Shown piece by piece: positions 42,361-51,227 of a stretch of 64,000 nt of DNA. Both the position numbers and the translations under genes were made by a program. Source of the stretch: Microcoleus sp. FACHB-1515 (GTDB taxonomy: Bacteria > Cyanobacteriota > Cyanobacteriia > Elainellales > Elainellaceae); NCBI RefSeq assembly GCF_014696105.1, contig NZ_JACJPO010000061.1:29299-93298 (forward strand), given 5' to 3'. Under the pieces are notes generated by a model. It ran no database searches, was not told where the DNA came from, and was given only the letters and a program-made list of their open reading frames with translations. Numbering within the stretch: position 1 is the first letter of the stretch; each line of letters starts with the position of its first letter.

Positions 42361-42966
42361 TTATTTTGGTAGCGCCTGATCCACTTTCAGATAGCCTGCT
42401 GCAATGCTTTGGGCAATCACGGCCTCGACCAGCGGCCACAGTTCCGGCGTGGCAGTAGCGATCGGTTCCACCCGCTTGATCACCTGCGCCTTGGTAATGC
42501 CATGTTCGCGCCAAGTGCCGCCTTGATTTTGCTGATTGAGCAGAAGCGGCTGGAGTCGATCGAGTGCCGCCGCATATTTCGCTTCCGCTGTGTTTTGCGC
42601 TTCAAATTCTTCCCAGAGCGATCGCAATTCCGCCGCTTGAGCTGAAGGCAATAAATTGAAAATTCGATCGGCCGCCGCCAATTCCAGCGCTGCTTTATCC
42701 AGGTTTCCTTTTACATCAAACGCGAACGTATCGCCCGCATCGATTTCAACCAAATCGTGAATTAGCAGCATGGTGACGACGCGCAGGGGATCGATCGCTT
42801 CTGCCGCATATTCGCTGAGCAAAATTGCCATCAAAGCCAAATGCCACGAATGTTCTGCGCTGTTTTCCCGTCGCGATCCGTCTGCGAGTCGCGTTTGTCG
42901 CAAAATCGTTTTGAGCTTGTCAATTTCGAGGATGAATTGAATTTGTTGAGCCAGTCGATCGATCAT
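42361..42966 (-). CDS. HD-domain hydrolase (HDDC2/YfbR-like)
   Basis: A 201-residue protein of the HD superfamily, starting MIDRLAQQIQFILEIDKLKTILRQTRLADGSRRENSAEHSWHLAL. The metal-binding H...HD...D set is visible as AEHSWH, LLIHDLVEIDAGD and the later AALDRLQPLLLN. Relatives include the 5'-nucleotidase YfbR and human HDDC2, which hydrolyse deoxynucleoside monophosphates. Substrate here is unproven. It lies 65 bp upstream of the cyclophilin gene on the same strand. Confidence 0.88.
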   Translation of the reverse strand: MIDRLAQQIQFILEIDKLKTILRQTRLADGSRRENSAEHSWHLALMAILLSEYAAEAIDPLRVVTMLLIHDLVEIDAGDTFAFDVKGNLDKAALELAAADRIFNLLPSAQAAELRSLWEEFEAQNTAEAKYAAALDRLQPLLLNQQNQGGTWREHGITKAQVIKRVEPIATATPELWPLVEAVIAQSIAAGYLKVDQALPK

Positions 42967-43045
42967 TTCATTCGGTTTATTTACACCTCCAACAGGTTAT
43001 CGTTTTGATTCGCTACGATCGAGCTATCCGCAATTTTTTCCTCCA

Positions 43046-43915
43046 ATGGCACATCTTACGAAGCGGCGATCGCAAAATCTCGAAGGCGACTTTTACGTGG
43101 ATTCAAGCTGCATTGACTGCGACACCTGCCGCTGGATGACACCCGAAGTTTACGGACGCATCGGCGAACAATCGGCAGTGATTCATCAGCCCGAAAATGA
43201 AGCGGAAAGATTACGAGCGATGCAGGCGTTGCTGGCTTGTCCAACCGCTTCGATCGGCACAGTTGAAAAGCCAACCGATATCAAAATCGCTCAGCAAAGC
43301 TTTCCCATTTTAGTCGCAGAAAATGTGTATCACTGCGGCTATCATGCCGAGAATTCTTATGGCGCAGCCAGCTATCTAATTGTGCGTCCGGAAGGCAATA
43401 TTTTGGTGGATTCACCTCGATTTGCGCCGCCGCTCGTTGAAAAGATTGAACAAATGGGCGGCATTCGCTATTTGTATTTGACGCATCGTGATGATGTAGC
43501 CGATCATCAAAAGTTTCACGATCGATTCGGCTGCGATCGCATTCTCCATCAAGACGACATCACCCGCAGTACACAATCCGTCGAAATTCAACTCACTGGA
43601 ACCGAGGCGATCGAACTGGCTCCCGACTTGCTGATCATTCCGGTTCCTGGACATACGAAAGGCCACACGGTTTTGCTCTATAGCCAGAAGTTTCTATTCA
43701 CGGGCGATCATCTCGCTTGGTCAAAACAAATGCAGCAGCTAATCGCCTTTGAAGATGTGTGCTGGTATTCTTGGCCGGAACTGGTGCGATCGATGCACCG
43801 ACTCGCTGAACATGATTTCGAGTGGGTATTGCCCGGACATGGACGGCGATTTTCGAGCGATCGAGTCACGATGCGCGACCAGATGCAGCGCTGTTTAAAA
43901 AACATGACAAATTAG
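43046..43915 (+). CDS. Ferredoxin-metallo-beta-lactamase-fold fusion protein
   Basis: A 289-residue fusion. The first about 75 residues are a 4Fe-4S ferredoxin-like domain with CIDCDTC (Cys22, 25, 28) and the lone CP (Cys65). Residues about 85-285 are an MBL-fold hydrolase with LTHRDDVADHQKFH, VPGHTKGHTVLL, FTGDHLAW and LPGHGRRF. The usual HxHxDH is replaced by HRDDVADH, so the metal site differs from glyoxalase II. A single cluster fused to an MBL domain suggests a redox-linked hydrolase or sensor. I know no tested member. The start ATG is 43046. Confidence 0.85.
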   Translation: MAHLTKRRSQNLEGDFYVDSSCIDCDTCRWMTPEVYGRIGEQSAVIHQPENEAERLRAMQALLACPTASIGTVEKPTDIKIAQQSFPILVAENVYHCGYHAENSYGAASYLIVRPEGNILVDSPRFAPPLVEKIEQMGGIRYLYLTHRDDVADHQKFHDRFGCDRILHQDDITRSTQSVEIQLTGTEAIELAPDLLIIPVPGHTKGHTVLLYSQKFLFTGDHLAWSKQMQQLIAFEDVCWYSWPELVRSMHRLAEHDFEWVLPGHGRRFSSDRVTMRDQMQRCLKNMTN

Positions 43916-44055
43916 CGACGAATTCTAAAGCGATGGTTAGAGAATGATTGCGATTTCGTACAGCAATCATAGAATTTCATGAGGAACTGTGAACAAATTG
44001 CGGATTTGGCACTTCGATCCTCGACAATAACGCTACACAAATTTGATCAGCTACC

Positions 44056-44670
44056 ATGCAAATTTTCAATCGCGCCCCGCAAACCGAAGTGGAAACGCAA
44101 ACTCGCATTCTGCAAGCGGCTCAGCGATTGTTTGCTCGTCGCGGCTTCGATGGCACAACGACCCGCGATCTCGCTCAGGCGGCAGGCGTTGCTGAAGGAA
44201 CGCTGTTTCGCCACTTTGAAAATAAAAAAGCAATTTTGGTGGCAGTGGCGACGCAGGGCTGGGTGGAAATTCTCACCGATTTGCTGACGGAACTGAGCGA
44301 AATGGGCAGCTACAAGGCGATCGCTCAAGTGATGCGGCGGCGAATGCTCAACCTCCACCAAAACGCCGACATGCTGCGCGTTTGCTTCATGGAAGCGCAG
44401 TTTCACCCGGATTTGCGCGAACAAATTCAGTCCGACGTGATCGCCAAAATGACCGACGTGGCCGAAGCTTTCTTCCAAACCGCAATGGACAAAGGCATCT
44501 ACCGCAAAACTAATCCGCGCATCGTGGCACAAGTTTTCTTAGGTATGTTCACAGTCGCCGGATTCAGCCGCGACACCGTCATGGCCGAAGGTTCATCGCC
44601 GCAGGAAATGCAGGAAATGGCGGAAGGCTTGGCTGATATTTTCCTAAATGGCGTGTTGGCGCGGGAATAG
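44056..44670 (+). CDS. TetR-family transcriptional regulator
   Basis: A 204-residue repressor with a standard N-terminal helix-turn-helix (TQTRILQAAQRLFARRGFDGTTTRDLAQAAGVAEGTLFRHFENKKAIL) and an all-helical ligand domain. The C-terminus (ARIVAQVFLGMFTVAGFSR and PQEMQEMAEGLADIFLNGVL) is TetR-like. The effector and targets are unknown. It is 140 bp after the ferredoxin-MBL gene in the same direction, so that gene is a candidate target. It converges with the SPFH gene across a terminator. Confidence 0.9.
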   Translation: MQIFNRAPQTEVETQTRILQAAQRLFARRGFDGTTTRDLAQAAGVAEGTLFRHFENKKAILVAVATQGWVEILTDLLTELSEMGSYKAIAQVMRRRMLNLHQNADMLRVCFMEAQFHPDLREQIQSDVIAKMTDVAEAFFQTAMDKGIYRKTNPRIVAQVFLGMFTVAGFSRDTVMAEGSSPQEMQEMAEGLADIFLNGVLARE

Positions 44671-44713
44671 CGCAACGTTGCGATCGAATTGCGGTCACAG
44701 CTTCCAATACACG

Positions 44714-44749
44714 AAAAACGTTGGGGGCGAAACGACTCAACCCCCAGCG
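44714..44749 (-). terminator. Rho-independent terminator of the SPFH gene
   Basis: On the minus strand CGCTGGGGG pairs with CCCCCAACG (one G-T pair) across a 13-base loop, followed by five T. It lies 17 bases after the stop codon of the SPFH gene at 44766. Confidence 0.75.
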
Positions 44750-44765
44750 CAAATCTAGACTTCAT

Positions 44766-45578
44766 TCAGGTGGGCTTGGGACCTTCGCCGTCGCCGCCGC
44801 CATTGGGTTCATCGCCGCCAATGAAATCGGCAATTCCCTCAGTCAGGTCTTTGGGATTCATAAAGATGACTTTGGAGTTGGCGCTTTGACCGAGGCTCAA
44901 GTTGGCTTCCACGTAGCGCTGAGCCAGCAAATATTGCAGCACGGTTTGGCTGTTGGGCTGTTCCTTCAAGGCTTTGGCGATGCGCTGAATCGATTCGACC
45001 GTGCCTTCTGCTTCGGACACATCGGCTTTGCGCTTGTTTTCGGCTGCCCGCTGTGCCTCCAGCGATTCCAGCATTGCTCTAGACGGTGTGATTTGCTGCA
45101 CTTCCACGCGCGTCACTTTTACGCCCCAAGTTGCGGTTGCGCCATCAAGCTGCTGCAAGAGCGCCTGATTAATTTGGCCGCGAGAAGCGTAGGTTTCTTC
45201 CAGCTTCATCATGCCGATTTGCGATCGCAACGCCGTCAGCACCAAATTCTTGAGCGCTGTTTCAATATCTTCCACCGCATAAAACGTCCGCTCAAGCTCT
45301 AGAATTCGCCAATAAATCACGGCATCGACCAAAACCGCCAAGCTATCTTGCGTGATTGCTTCTTGCGGTTCCGTGTCAAGGACGCGCTCTTTGAGCGATT
45401 CTTCCAAAACCACATTCTCCATGAGCGGCACAATTAAATTGAGTCCCGGACGCAACTTGCGGTTGTAGCGTCCGAGCCGTTCGACCAGTGCTTCGTTGCC
45501 CTGGTTGACAATTTTTACCGAACCGACCGTAACGCCAAAAACTAGAAATGCAAGAGCAGCAAGAATCGTAGGCTGCAT
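44766..45578 (-). CDS. SPFH/band 7 (stomatin-like) membrane protein
   Basis: A 270-residue protein with an N-terminal membrane hairpin or helix (MQPTILAALAFLVFGVTVGSV) followed by a band 7 domain (VKIVNQGNEALVERLGRYNRKLRPGLNLIVPLMENV, ITQDSLAVLVDAVIYWRILE, and the helical QRAAENKRKADVSEAEGTVESIQR). Stomatin-like proteins form large membrane rings in lipid microdomains. It is paired with an NfeD-family gene 119 bp upstream on the same strand, the typical bacterial operon. The acidic-glycine tail (GGDEPNGGGDGEG) is variable. In the thylakoid-bearing host it may act in photosystem II repair with FtsH, but that is inference. Confidence 0.9.
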   Translation of the reverse strand: MQPTILAALAFLVFGVTVGSVKIVNQGNEALVERLGRYNRKLRPGLNLIVPLMENVVLEESLKERVLDTEPQEAITQDSLAVLVDAVIYWRILELERTFYAVEDIETALKNLVLTALRSQIGMMKLEETYASRGQINQALLQQLDGATATWGVKVTRVEVQQITPSRAMLESLEAQRAAENKRKADVSEAEGTVESIQRIAKALKEQPNSQTVLQYLLAQRYVEANLSLGQSANSKVIFMNPKDLTEGIADFIGGDEPNGGGDGEGPKPT

Positions 45579-45697
45579 AGTCGATCGACCTCCAACAATG
45601 GGGAATTTTTACCCCTGATTTATCTAGCAGTTATCGCATCAATAGACCGATTCAGCATAACAAGTTTGAATCGGTCTCAAAGCTGCTTAATTTTAGT

Positions 45698-46165
45698 TTA
45701 GATTGTGCGATCGACAACCGCTTGATCTTGAAATGTTGCAGGCAAAACCGTTAGCGTATTGCCTTGCCGACTGACGACATGCACAGGCTGACCTGCTCGC
45801 AGTTCAACATCGGAAATTTGACAGCGTGCCCGCCACAGCGAACCATCATAAGCCACTTCACCCACACCGCCAGGAGGAATCGTTTCAGACACTTCGGCAA
45901 CCGGAGATGGATCAAGCTGCGGCGAACGATTCGGAACCAAACCGCGAAAAATCAACGCGCTCGCAACGGCCAAAATTCCCCAAACGATGATCTGAATCAA
46001 AACCGAGGGAAAGTAAAGCGAAACGAGCGCAGTCATTAAAGCAGCGAGTCCTAATGCCGCAATGCTCGGCTCTGCGATCGGAATGCACAGCACCAGAAAA
46101 ACCAAACCTGTCAGCAGCCACAAAACATGAGGTGGCTGACTCAAAAGCTGTTGGAGAAATAACAC
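45698..46165 (-). CDS. NfeD-family membrane protein
   Basis: A 155-residue protein with about three transmembrane segments (PHVLWLLTGLVFLVLCIPI, PSIAALGLAALMTALVSLYF and LIQIIVWGILAVASALIF) and a C-terminal OB-fold (GEVAYDGSLWRARCQISDVELRAGQPVHVVSRQGNTLTVLP). That is the short NfeD type without the protease domain. It partners the adjacent SPFH protein in membrane microdomain function. Start ATG 46165. Confidence 0.88.
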   Translation of the reverse strand: MLFLQQLLSQPPHVLWLLTGLVFLVLCIPIAEPSIAALGLAALMTALVSLYFPSVLIQIIVWGILAVASALIFRGLVPNRSPQLDPSPVAEVSETIPPGGVGEVAYDGSLWRARCQISDVELRAGQPVHVVSRQGNTLTVLPATFQDQAVVDRTI

Positions 46166-46236
46166 GGTAGGAACTCCGGCAGACGCCTGAAATTGAAGAA
46201 AGATGAACCAGGAAAGTCTCCTATTTTAACTACAGC

Positions 46237-47865
46237 TTAGAGTTTGGAAATTGCGGTCTGTGAGTAGACAGATTTTGCAGGTGGATTTGGAGAGAGCTTC
46301 GCCCATTGCTGAGCGCATTGATACAAAGTTGGGTAGTCAATTTTGGCGTTGTGACGGCGATCGACCGGAATCGATTTCACCTGCAAAATGCGGTCAATTT
46401 TTGCCCAAGCTAAATTCTCTTGAAGTCGATCGATCCCAGCAGCTTGCGCTTCAACAATCAGCCACCGCTGCCCCTGAATTTGAATCAGTGCCGATCGCGC
46501 GATCGCCGGATTCTGCGCCACCGCTGCCTCCACCGCAAACGGATACAGCACGCCAAGTTCATCTTGAATGCGAGCGCTACAGCGACCGAGCAGCCACAGC
46601 CGCCCCTGCCAATCAAAATATCCGGCATCCCCAGTCCGATGCCACGCTTGCCCATCCACACGAAACTTGGTTTCCGCATCGCCTTGACCGTGCAGATAGC
46701 CGGACAAAACGTGATCGCCAGCCACGACGATTTCGCCAATTTCACCTTGCGGCAGGCAGCGATCGCCAAATTCCTCACGGCTCAGCGGCAAAATCGCATC
46801 CTTTGTCTGCGGCAAAATCCGCACATCCGCTTCCGCAACAGGTTTACCCACCAGCAAACCTCCGCCTTGCTGCATCGCCATCAAATCTTCAAACTGAAGT
46901 TGACGGTAGGCGATGTGGGCGATCGGTTCCGCTTCGGTTGAGCCATAAACCGCGTAAACTTCCGCCTCTGGTGCAAGATTTTGGAGGCGATCGAGCAGTC
47001 GCGGAAAGACAGGTGCGCCACCGTTGTAGATGCGGTCGAAGCTCGTTAATTTCAGGTTGTGGCGATCGCAGTAGTCCGCCAGTCGAGACAGGAAAGCAGG
47101 CGAGGCGGCGATCGTCTGTGGCTGGAATTTCTGAATTTGCCGCACCACCTTGTCAGCCTTGATGCGCCCCGGAAAGCGTAGATCGACATCGGGGATCACA
47201 CTCGTCACGCCGGATGCGAGATTGGCAAGAAGAAAAATCGGCAGCGTGGTTAGGTCGATTTGGTTAGGTTTGAGTTGCAGAGAAGAAGCGATCGCTTGAT
47301 GCTGAGCCAGCAAAAAACCATGTGTCCGTAGTGCCGCTTTCGGCTGTCCTGTGCTGCCGCTGGTGAAGGTGATTAGGGCAGGCGTCTCGGCCACGACAGG
47401 CTCAACTGAGGAATTTTGAGCAGCAGCGATCGCCCAGCGCTTCGCACCCCAAACCGGAAAACCAATCGCGAACTTGTGAGGAATTCGACGGAGAGCGGGC
47501 GCTCGAAACCGCAGCAAATGCGCTTTAGAACTAGCAATTAAACCTTGGGGTGGATACAGCTTGCAGCAGCGATCGAGGTGATCTTTTCCAGCAGCCGGAT
47601 CAACAAACATAGCCACCATTCCCAAACGCCAAATCGCCAACAGCGCAACATAAAGATCGATCGACATTGGCTGAAAAATCAACACGGCATCACCGGATTT
47701 TAAGCCGACTGACTGGAGAAAATTGGCGGCTTGATTGGCAGCTTGGGCAAGTTGAGTAAAGGTGATGGATTGACGATGAGCAACGATACCGTTCCGGGAC
47801 GCCACGATCGCAATCGCATCAGGACGATCGATCGCCTGCTGCTGCAAAATTTCAACGAGGTTCAC
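46237..47865 (-). CDS. AMP-forming acyl-adenylate ligase (OleC-like)
   Basis: A 542-residue ANL-superfamily enzyme. The nucleotide loop is TFTSGSTGQPKAALRTHGFL. Other motifs are AVYGSTEAEPIAH and WHRTGDAGYFDWQGRLWLLGR, and the C-terminal lysine region RRHNAKIDYPTL. The RTH after the P-loop lysine and the YGSTEAEPI motif resemble the fatty-acyl ligases and olefin beta-lactone synthetases (OleC), rather than acetyl-CoA synthetase. No OleA, OleB or OleD homologue lies in the window, so olefin synthesis is not established. It follows the TPR-GT61 gene on the same strand with a 10-bp gap and is presumably co-transcribed with it. Confidence 0.82.
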   Translation of the reverse strand: MNLVEILQQQAIDRPDAIAIVASRNGIVAHRQSITFTQLAQAANQAANFLQSVGLKSGDAVLIFQPMSIDLYVALLAIWRLGMVAMFVDPAAGKDHLDRCCKLYPPQGLIASSKAHLLRFRAPALRRIPHKFAIGFPVWGAKRWAIAAAQNSSVEPVVAETPALITFTSGSTGQPKAALRTHGFLLAQHQAIASSLQLKPNQIDLTTLPIFLLANLASGVTSVIPDVDLRFPGRIKADKVVRQIQKFQPQTIAASPAFLSRLADYCDRHNLKLTSFDRIYNGGAPVFPRLLDRLQNLAPEAEVYAVYGSTEAEPIAHIAYRQLQFEDLMAMQQGGGLLVGKPVAEADVRILPQTKDAILPLSREEFGDRCLPQGEIGEIVVAGDHVLSGYLHGQGDAETKFRVDGQAWHRTGDAGYFDWQGRLWLLGRCSARIQDELGVLYPFAVEAAVAQNPAIARSALIQIQGQRWLIVEAQAAGIDRLQENLAWAKIDRILQVKSIPVDRRHNAKIDYPTLYQCAQQWAKLSPNPPAKSVYSQTAISKL

Positions 47866-47875
47866 GGCAGTTTAG

Positions 47876-49765
47876 TTAAATCACGCCTGCAATCTGCATA
47901 AGCTTAATCAGTTTGCGCGGATCGATCGAAATATCTTCTATTCGCGCATCCGGAAAAAGCCAACGCTGTACGCTTGCACCCAGCGGCATTTCTCCCAGCA
48001 AATAGTAATAGTCAAGTTCGACTAAATTACTTAAAAACCAGTAGCAAGGATACACAAAGTTCGGTGAAAATAGCTCGATTACGATTGTCTTCGATCGACA
48101 AAACACCAAATTTGTGAGTCCGCTGCCGTGCGGTGCTACAACCACCGTAGCGCTGGCAAACAAAGCCGCTTGCTCGGAAACTGACAGTGCTTCGAGTGTC
48201 ACAGATTCAAAGCCATATGGCGTTAGTAATTCAAGAATCTCTGCTTCATTCGTGACACGCCGATTTGTGGTTTGGCTGCGGCTGATGTACAAGCGCTTCT
48301 CAGGCGTTGGATTGGCAGGCAGGAAAGTCGATCGCAAAAAATCGCAGGTCGATCGATTCATCCAGGCAATGCAGCCTGGAAAAGGTACGATTAGGCGATC
48401 GGCTTGGATGTGGAATTTTAGGTCGAGGATTTTAGATTGAGGAATTTCTAGCTTTTCGATTGATTCTTGCTGGAACGATCGATTATTTGGAATAACAAAG
48501 TAGTCGATTGAATCCAAATTGATTCCGCTGCGTTGTAACAAATTCCAGCGCGGCAAAACCTCAAACATCCAGTGAAAATAGAGATGATTTTGCAGGCTAG
48601 AAAGGATAGCGATCGATCCACCAATCTTTTCAACAGGTGGTAAGCCAGCGGATTTTAGAATCGAATGACGGCTTGGATGGTTGTCAGGATGACCGGGACT
48701 AAAAATCGGAAATTCTGGCGAAAGTTCGGGTAGAAATCGATTGTCAGCGGCAATGCAAACGCAGCTAGTTTCATCTTCGCTGATCCAGAATCGCCCGTTC
48801 GGTATGGCGGCGACAAACATTCCGGGAAGTTCGATCGATTCTCCAAAGCGAAAGCTGAAATGAATGCTGAAGTCGATCGATTTTGGCGGCTTTAATTTCA
48901 CCACAGAAGCAGGCTCGATCGCTTCTGAAAATGCGGCAGAAGATTCATGGAATCCGAGCGGCGGCGCGACTGACAGATCGATCGCTTTGCTCGAATTTGC
49001 AGCGGGCGGAGATTGCAAATTAGCAAAGCTGCGATCGAGCCGTTCGATTAGCTCAGTTGGTGGCAGCAGATCGATCGCGTTTTGAAACTGTAATCTTGCT
49101 TCAGTCAAACAATTTTTCTGCAACAAGGCATAACCCCATTCCGCATAAGGAACTGCCCAATTTGGTTGCAGTTGTGCGGCTTGTTGGAAGTGGGCGATCG
49201 CCTCTTCAATTTCTCCGATCTGAAGCTGGCAGCGTCCGAGTTGCACAGCTAGCTCGGCACTGGGCGCAAGCGCAAGGGCAGCAGTATAAGCCTCGATCGC
49301 CCCCTGCCAATCCTCAAACTTCTGAAGAATGTCGGCCAGTTCGATATAAGCATCGACAAGATCGGGCTGAAGCGCGGTTCCTTGGGAGAGCTTCGCTAGC
49401 GCCTGCTGCCACATTTCGATCGCCGCATCGTATTCACCTTGTTGTGCCAAAGCTTGCGCCAAGCGGTGATAAATCTCGGCACGATCGCCATCTAGGTGCA
49501 AAATCTGCTCGCTAATCAAGGCGGCTTCGGCAAACTTTTGGGCAGCAAAAGCGCGATCGGCAGCGGCTTCCAGCAGCGCGATTAAGTCAGCGAAATCCGC
49601 CGGTTGCGCTTCAGCCAATCCGCTCATCCAAACCATTTGCGCCAGTTCTGCTTCCCCGGAGCGTAGCAAAACCAGTCCCAATTGCCAGTAGTTCCTTAGG
49701 TTGGTGGGGTCTTGAGCGATCGCCGCTTCATATTCGGCAGCGGTCAGCCACTGTTCGGCGTCCAT
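47876..49765 (-). CDS. TPR-glycosyltransferase family 61 fusion protein
   Basis: A 629-residue two-part protein. Residues 1-240 are TPR repeats (AAEYEAAIAQDPTNLRNYWQLGLVLLRSGEAELAQ, AEIYHRLAQALAQQGEYDAAIEMWQQAL and others). After a linker, residues about 370-600 are a DUF563/GT61 domain. It has AILSSLQNHLYFHWMFEVLPRWNLL, RLYISRSQTTNRRVTNEAEIL and VVVAPHGSGLTNLVFC. GT61 enzymes add xylose or N-acetylglucosamine in eukaryotes; bacterial ones are little studied. The TPR part could bind an acceptor protein or partner enzyme. It sits between an M16 peptidase gene (stop codon touching its start) and the ligase gene. Confidence 0.87.
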   Translation of the reverse strand: MDAEQWLTAAEYEAAIAQDPTNLRNYWQLGLVLLRSGEAELAQMVWMSGLAEAQPADFADLIALLEAAADRAFAAQKFAEAALISEQILHLDGDRAEIYHRLAQALAQQGEYDAAIEMWQQALAKLSQGTALQPDLVDAYIELADILQKFEDWQGAIEAYTAALALAPSAELAVQLGRCQLQIGEIEEAIAHFQQAAQLQPNWAVPYAEWGYALLQKNCLTEARLQFQNAIDLLPPTELIERLDRSFANLQSPPAANSSKAIDLSVAPPLGFHESSAAFSEAIEPASVVKLKPPKSIDFSIHFSFRFGESIELPGMFVAAIPNGRFWISEDETSCVCIAADNRFLPELSPEFPIFSPGHPDNHPSRHSILKSAGLPPVEKIGGSIAILSSLQNHLYFHWMFEVLPRWNLLQRSGINLDSIDYFVIPNNRSFQQESIEKLEIPQSKILDLKFHIQADRLIVPFPGCIAWMNRSTCDFLRSTFLPANPTPEKRLYISRSQTTNRRVTNEAEILELLTPYGFESVTLEALSVSEQAALFASATVVVAPHGSGLTNLVFCRSKTIVIELFSPNFVYPCYWFLSNLVELDYYYLLGEMPLGASVQRWLFPDARIEDISIDPRKLIKLMQIAGVI

Positions 49766-51061
49766 TTATGCGGCTAGTGCAAGCTGTTCGATCGCCATTT
49801 CGGGGCCAACCAGCGAAATATACGGTTCGCCAAAATAGCGCTGGGCAGCGGCTTGGGCGGTTTCAACAGTGACCGCAGCGATCGCCTCTTGGAACGCTAA
49901 ATCAAATTCAATTCCCAGCCCCAAAGTTTCGTACCAGCCGAAGATCTGCGCGATCTGGGCGTTGGTCTGCTTGCCGAGCGCATACTGACCGAGCAGTTTA
50001 TTTTTGGCGGCTTGCAGTTCGTCCGGCTCCAGCGCGGTTGTCGTCAGCCGATCGACCTCCTGCCACAGTCCGTCACGAGCGATCGCGGCATTTTCCGGCG
50101 AAGTGCCCATGTAGACCACAAACTGCGATTGATCGAGGCGCGTCGGGTAAAAGGCAGAAACCTCGTAAGCTAAGCCGCGCTTTTCGCGCAGTTCGACAAA
50201 CAAACGGCTCGACAGGCCGTTGCCCAGATAGGTATTGAGCAGCTTCAAAGCCATGTAGTCTTGGTCACGGACGGAAGCGGCAAGATGGCCGAGCATGACG
50301 ATCGCCTGCTGCGTGTCCTGAACGGTGCTGATCGCCTGCGGCTGCGGATCGATCGCGCTCAGATGCAGAGGGGGCACTTCCAAGCTGGGATTTGTCCAAT
50401 CGCCAAACATCGCATCAACCAGCGCGATCGCCTGATCCGGCACAATTCGCCCGACGATGCTGATCACCAGATTGTCAGGCCGAAAGTAAGTGTGGTGATA
50501 GCGCTGCAAGTCGTCGCGGGTGAGATTGGCAATCGTTTCCTCCGTCCCCAAGCTCGCCAAAGCGTAGGGATGATCTTGATACATTGCCTGCCGGAGCTGC
50601 TGATGCGCCACCGAGAAAGGCTGCTCCTGCATCGATCGCAAGCCTTGCAGAGTCAACCGCTGCTCTAGCTCAACTTCGTGGACGGGAAACGACGGCGATC
50701 GCAGCAGGTGCGCGGCCAAATCAAGCAGTTCGGCAAAATCGCTCGACACCGATTTCAAGCTGAGCAAACAGTAGTCCGCAGCGGCATCCGCGCCCAAACT
50801 CGCACCGACCGACTCGACCTGTTCCGCGATCGCTTGGGCTGAAAGGCGATCGGTTCCCTTGGGCAAAACTGCTGCAAGCAGATGCGACACGCCCGCCTGC
50901 TGAGGCAATTCATAGCGGCCTCCGGCTTTGATGAAGATGCGAGCGGCAACAATATCCGCAGCCGGATTTTCAACGGCCAAAATCGTCAGGCCATTGTCAA
51001 GAACAGCGCGGTGAATCGTGCGATTGGCGAGCAGATGTGCCGCAGAAGAACGAAGAGGCAT
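49766..51061 (-). CDS. M16-family peptidase homologue lacking the zinc motif
   Basis: A 431-residue protein with the pitrilysin/processing-peptidase fold (VLDNGLTILAVENPAADIVAARIFIKAGGRYE, GTEETIANLTRDDLQRYHHTYFRPDNLVISIVG, SSRLFVELREKRGLAYEVSAFY). The inverse zinc motif HxxEH is absent: the expected position reads GVSHLLAAVLPKGT. The substrate-binding Arg-Tyr pair of the C-terminal half (RxxxGLAY) is retained. This is the pattern of the non-catalytic partner of a two-subunit M16 peptidase. No catalytic partner gene is in the window. Its stop codon abuts the start of the TPR-GT61 gene. Confidence 0.85.
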   Translation of the reverse strand: MPLRSSAAHLLANRTIHRAVLDNGLTILAVENPAADIVAARIFIKAGGRYELPQQAGVSHLLAAVLPKGTDRLSAQAIAEQVESVGASLGADAAADYCLLSLKSVSSDFAELLDLAAHLLRSPSFPVHEVELEQRLTLQGLRSMQEQPFSVAHQQLRQAMYQDHPYALASLGTEETIANLTRDDLQRYHHTYFRPDNLVISIVGRIVPDQAIALVDAMFGDWTNPSLEVPPLHLSAIDPQPQAISTVQDTQQAIVMLGHLAASVRDQDYMALKLLNTYLGNGLSSRLFVELREKRGLAYEVSAFYPTRLDQSQFVVYMGTSPENAAIARDGLWQEVDRLTTTALEPDELQAAKNKLLGQYALGKQTNAQIAQIFGWYETLGLGIEFDLAFQEAIAAVTVETAQAAAQRYFGEPYISLVGPEMAIEQLALAA

Positions 51062-51227
51062 TGAGTTTTAACAAGTAGGCTTTTTTCCAGTTTAGGCGTT
51101 TCAGTTGGCGCTGAGTGGAAAGGATGCTTCTCAATTCGATCGCGTCTCTTCCAACCGGAAGAAGTTTCGTACAGTGGCGATCGATACCCTGAAGACAAAT
51201 GCACTGACAAAACGTTTTAGCATCATT

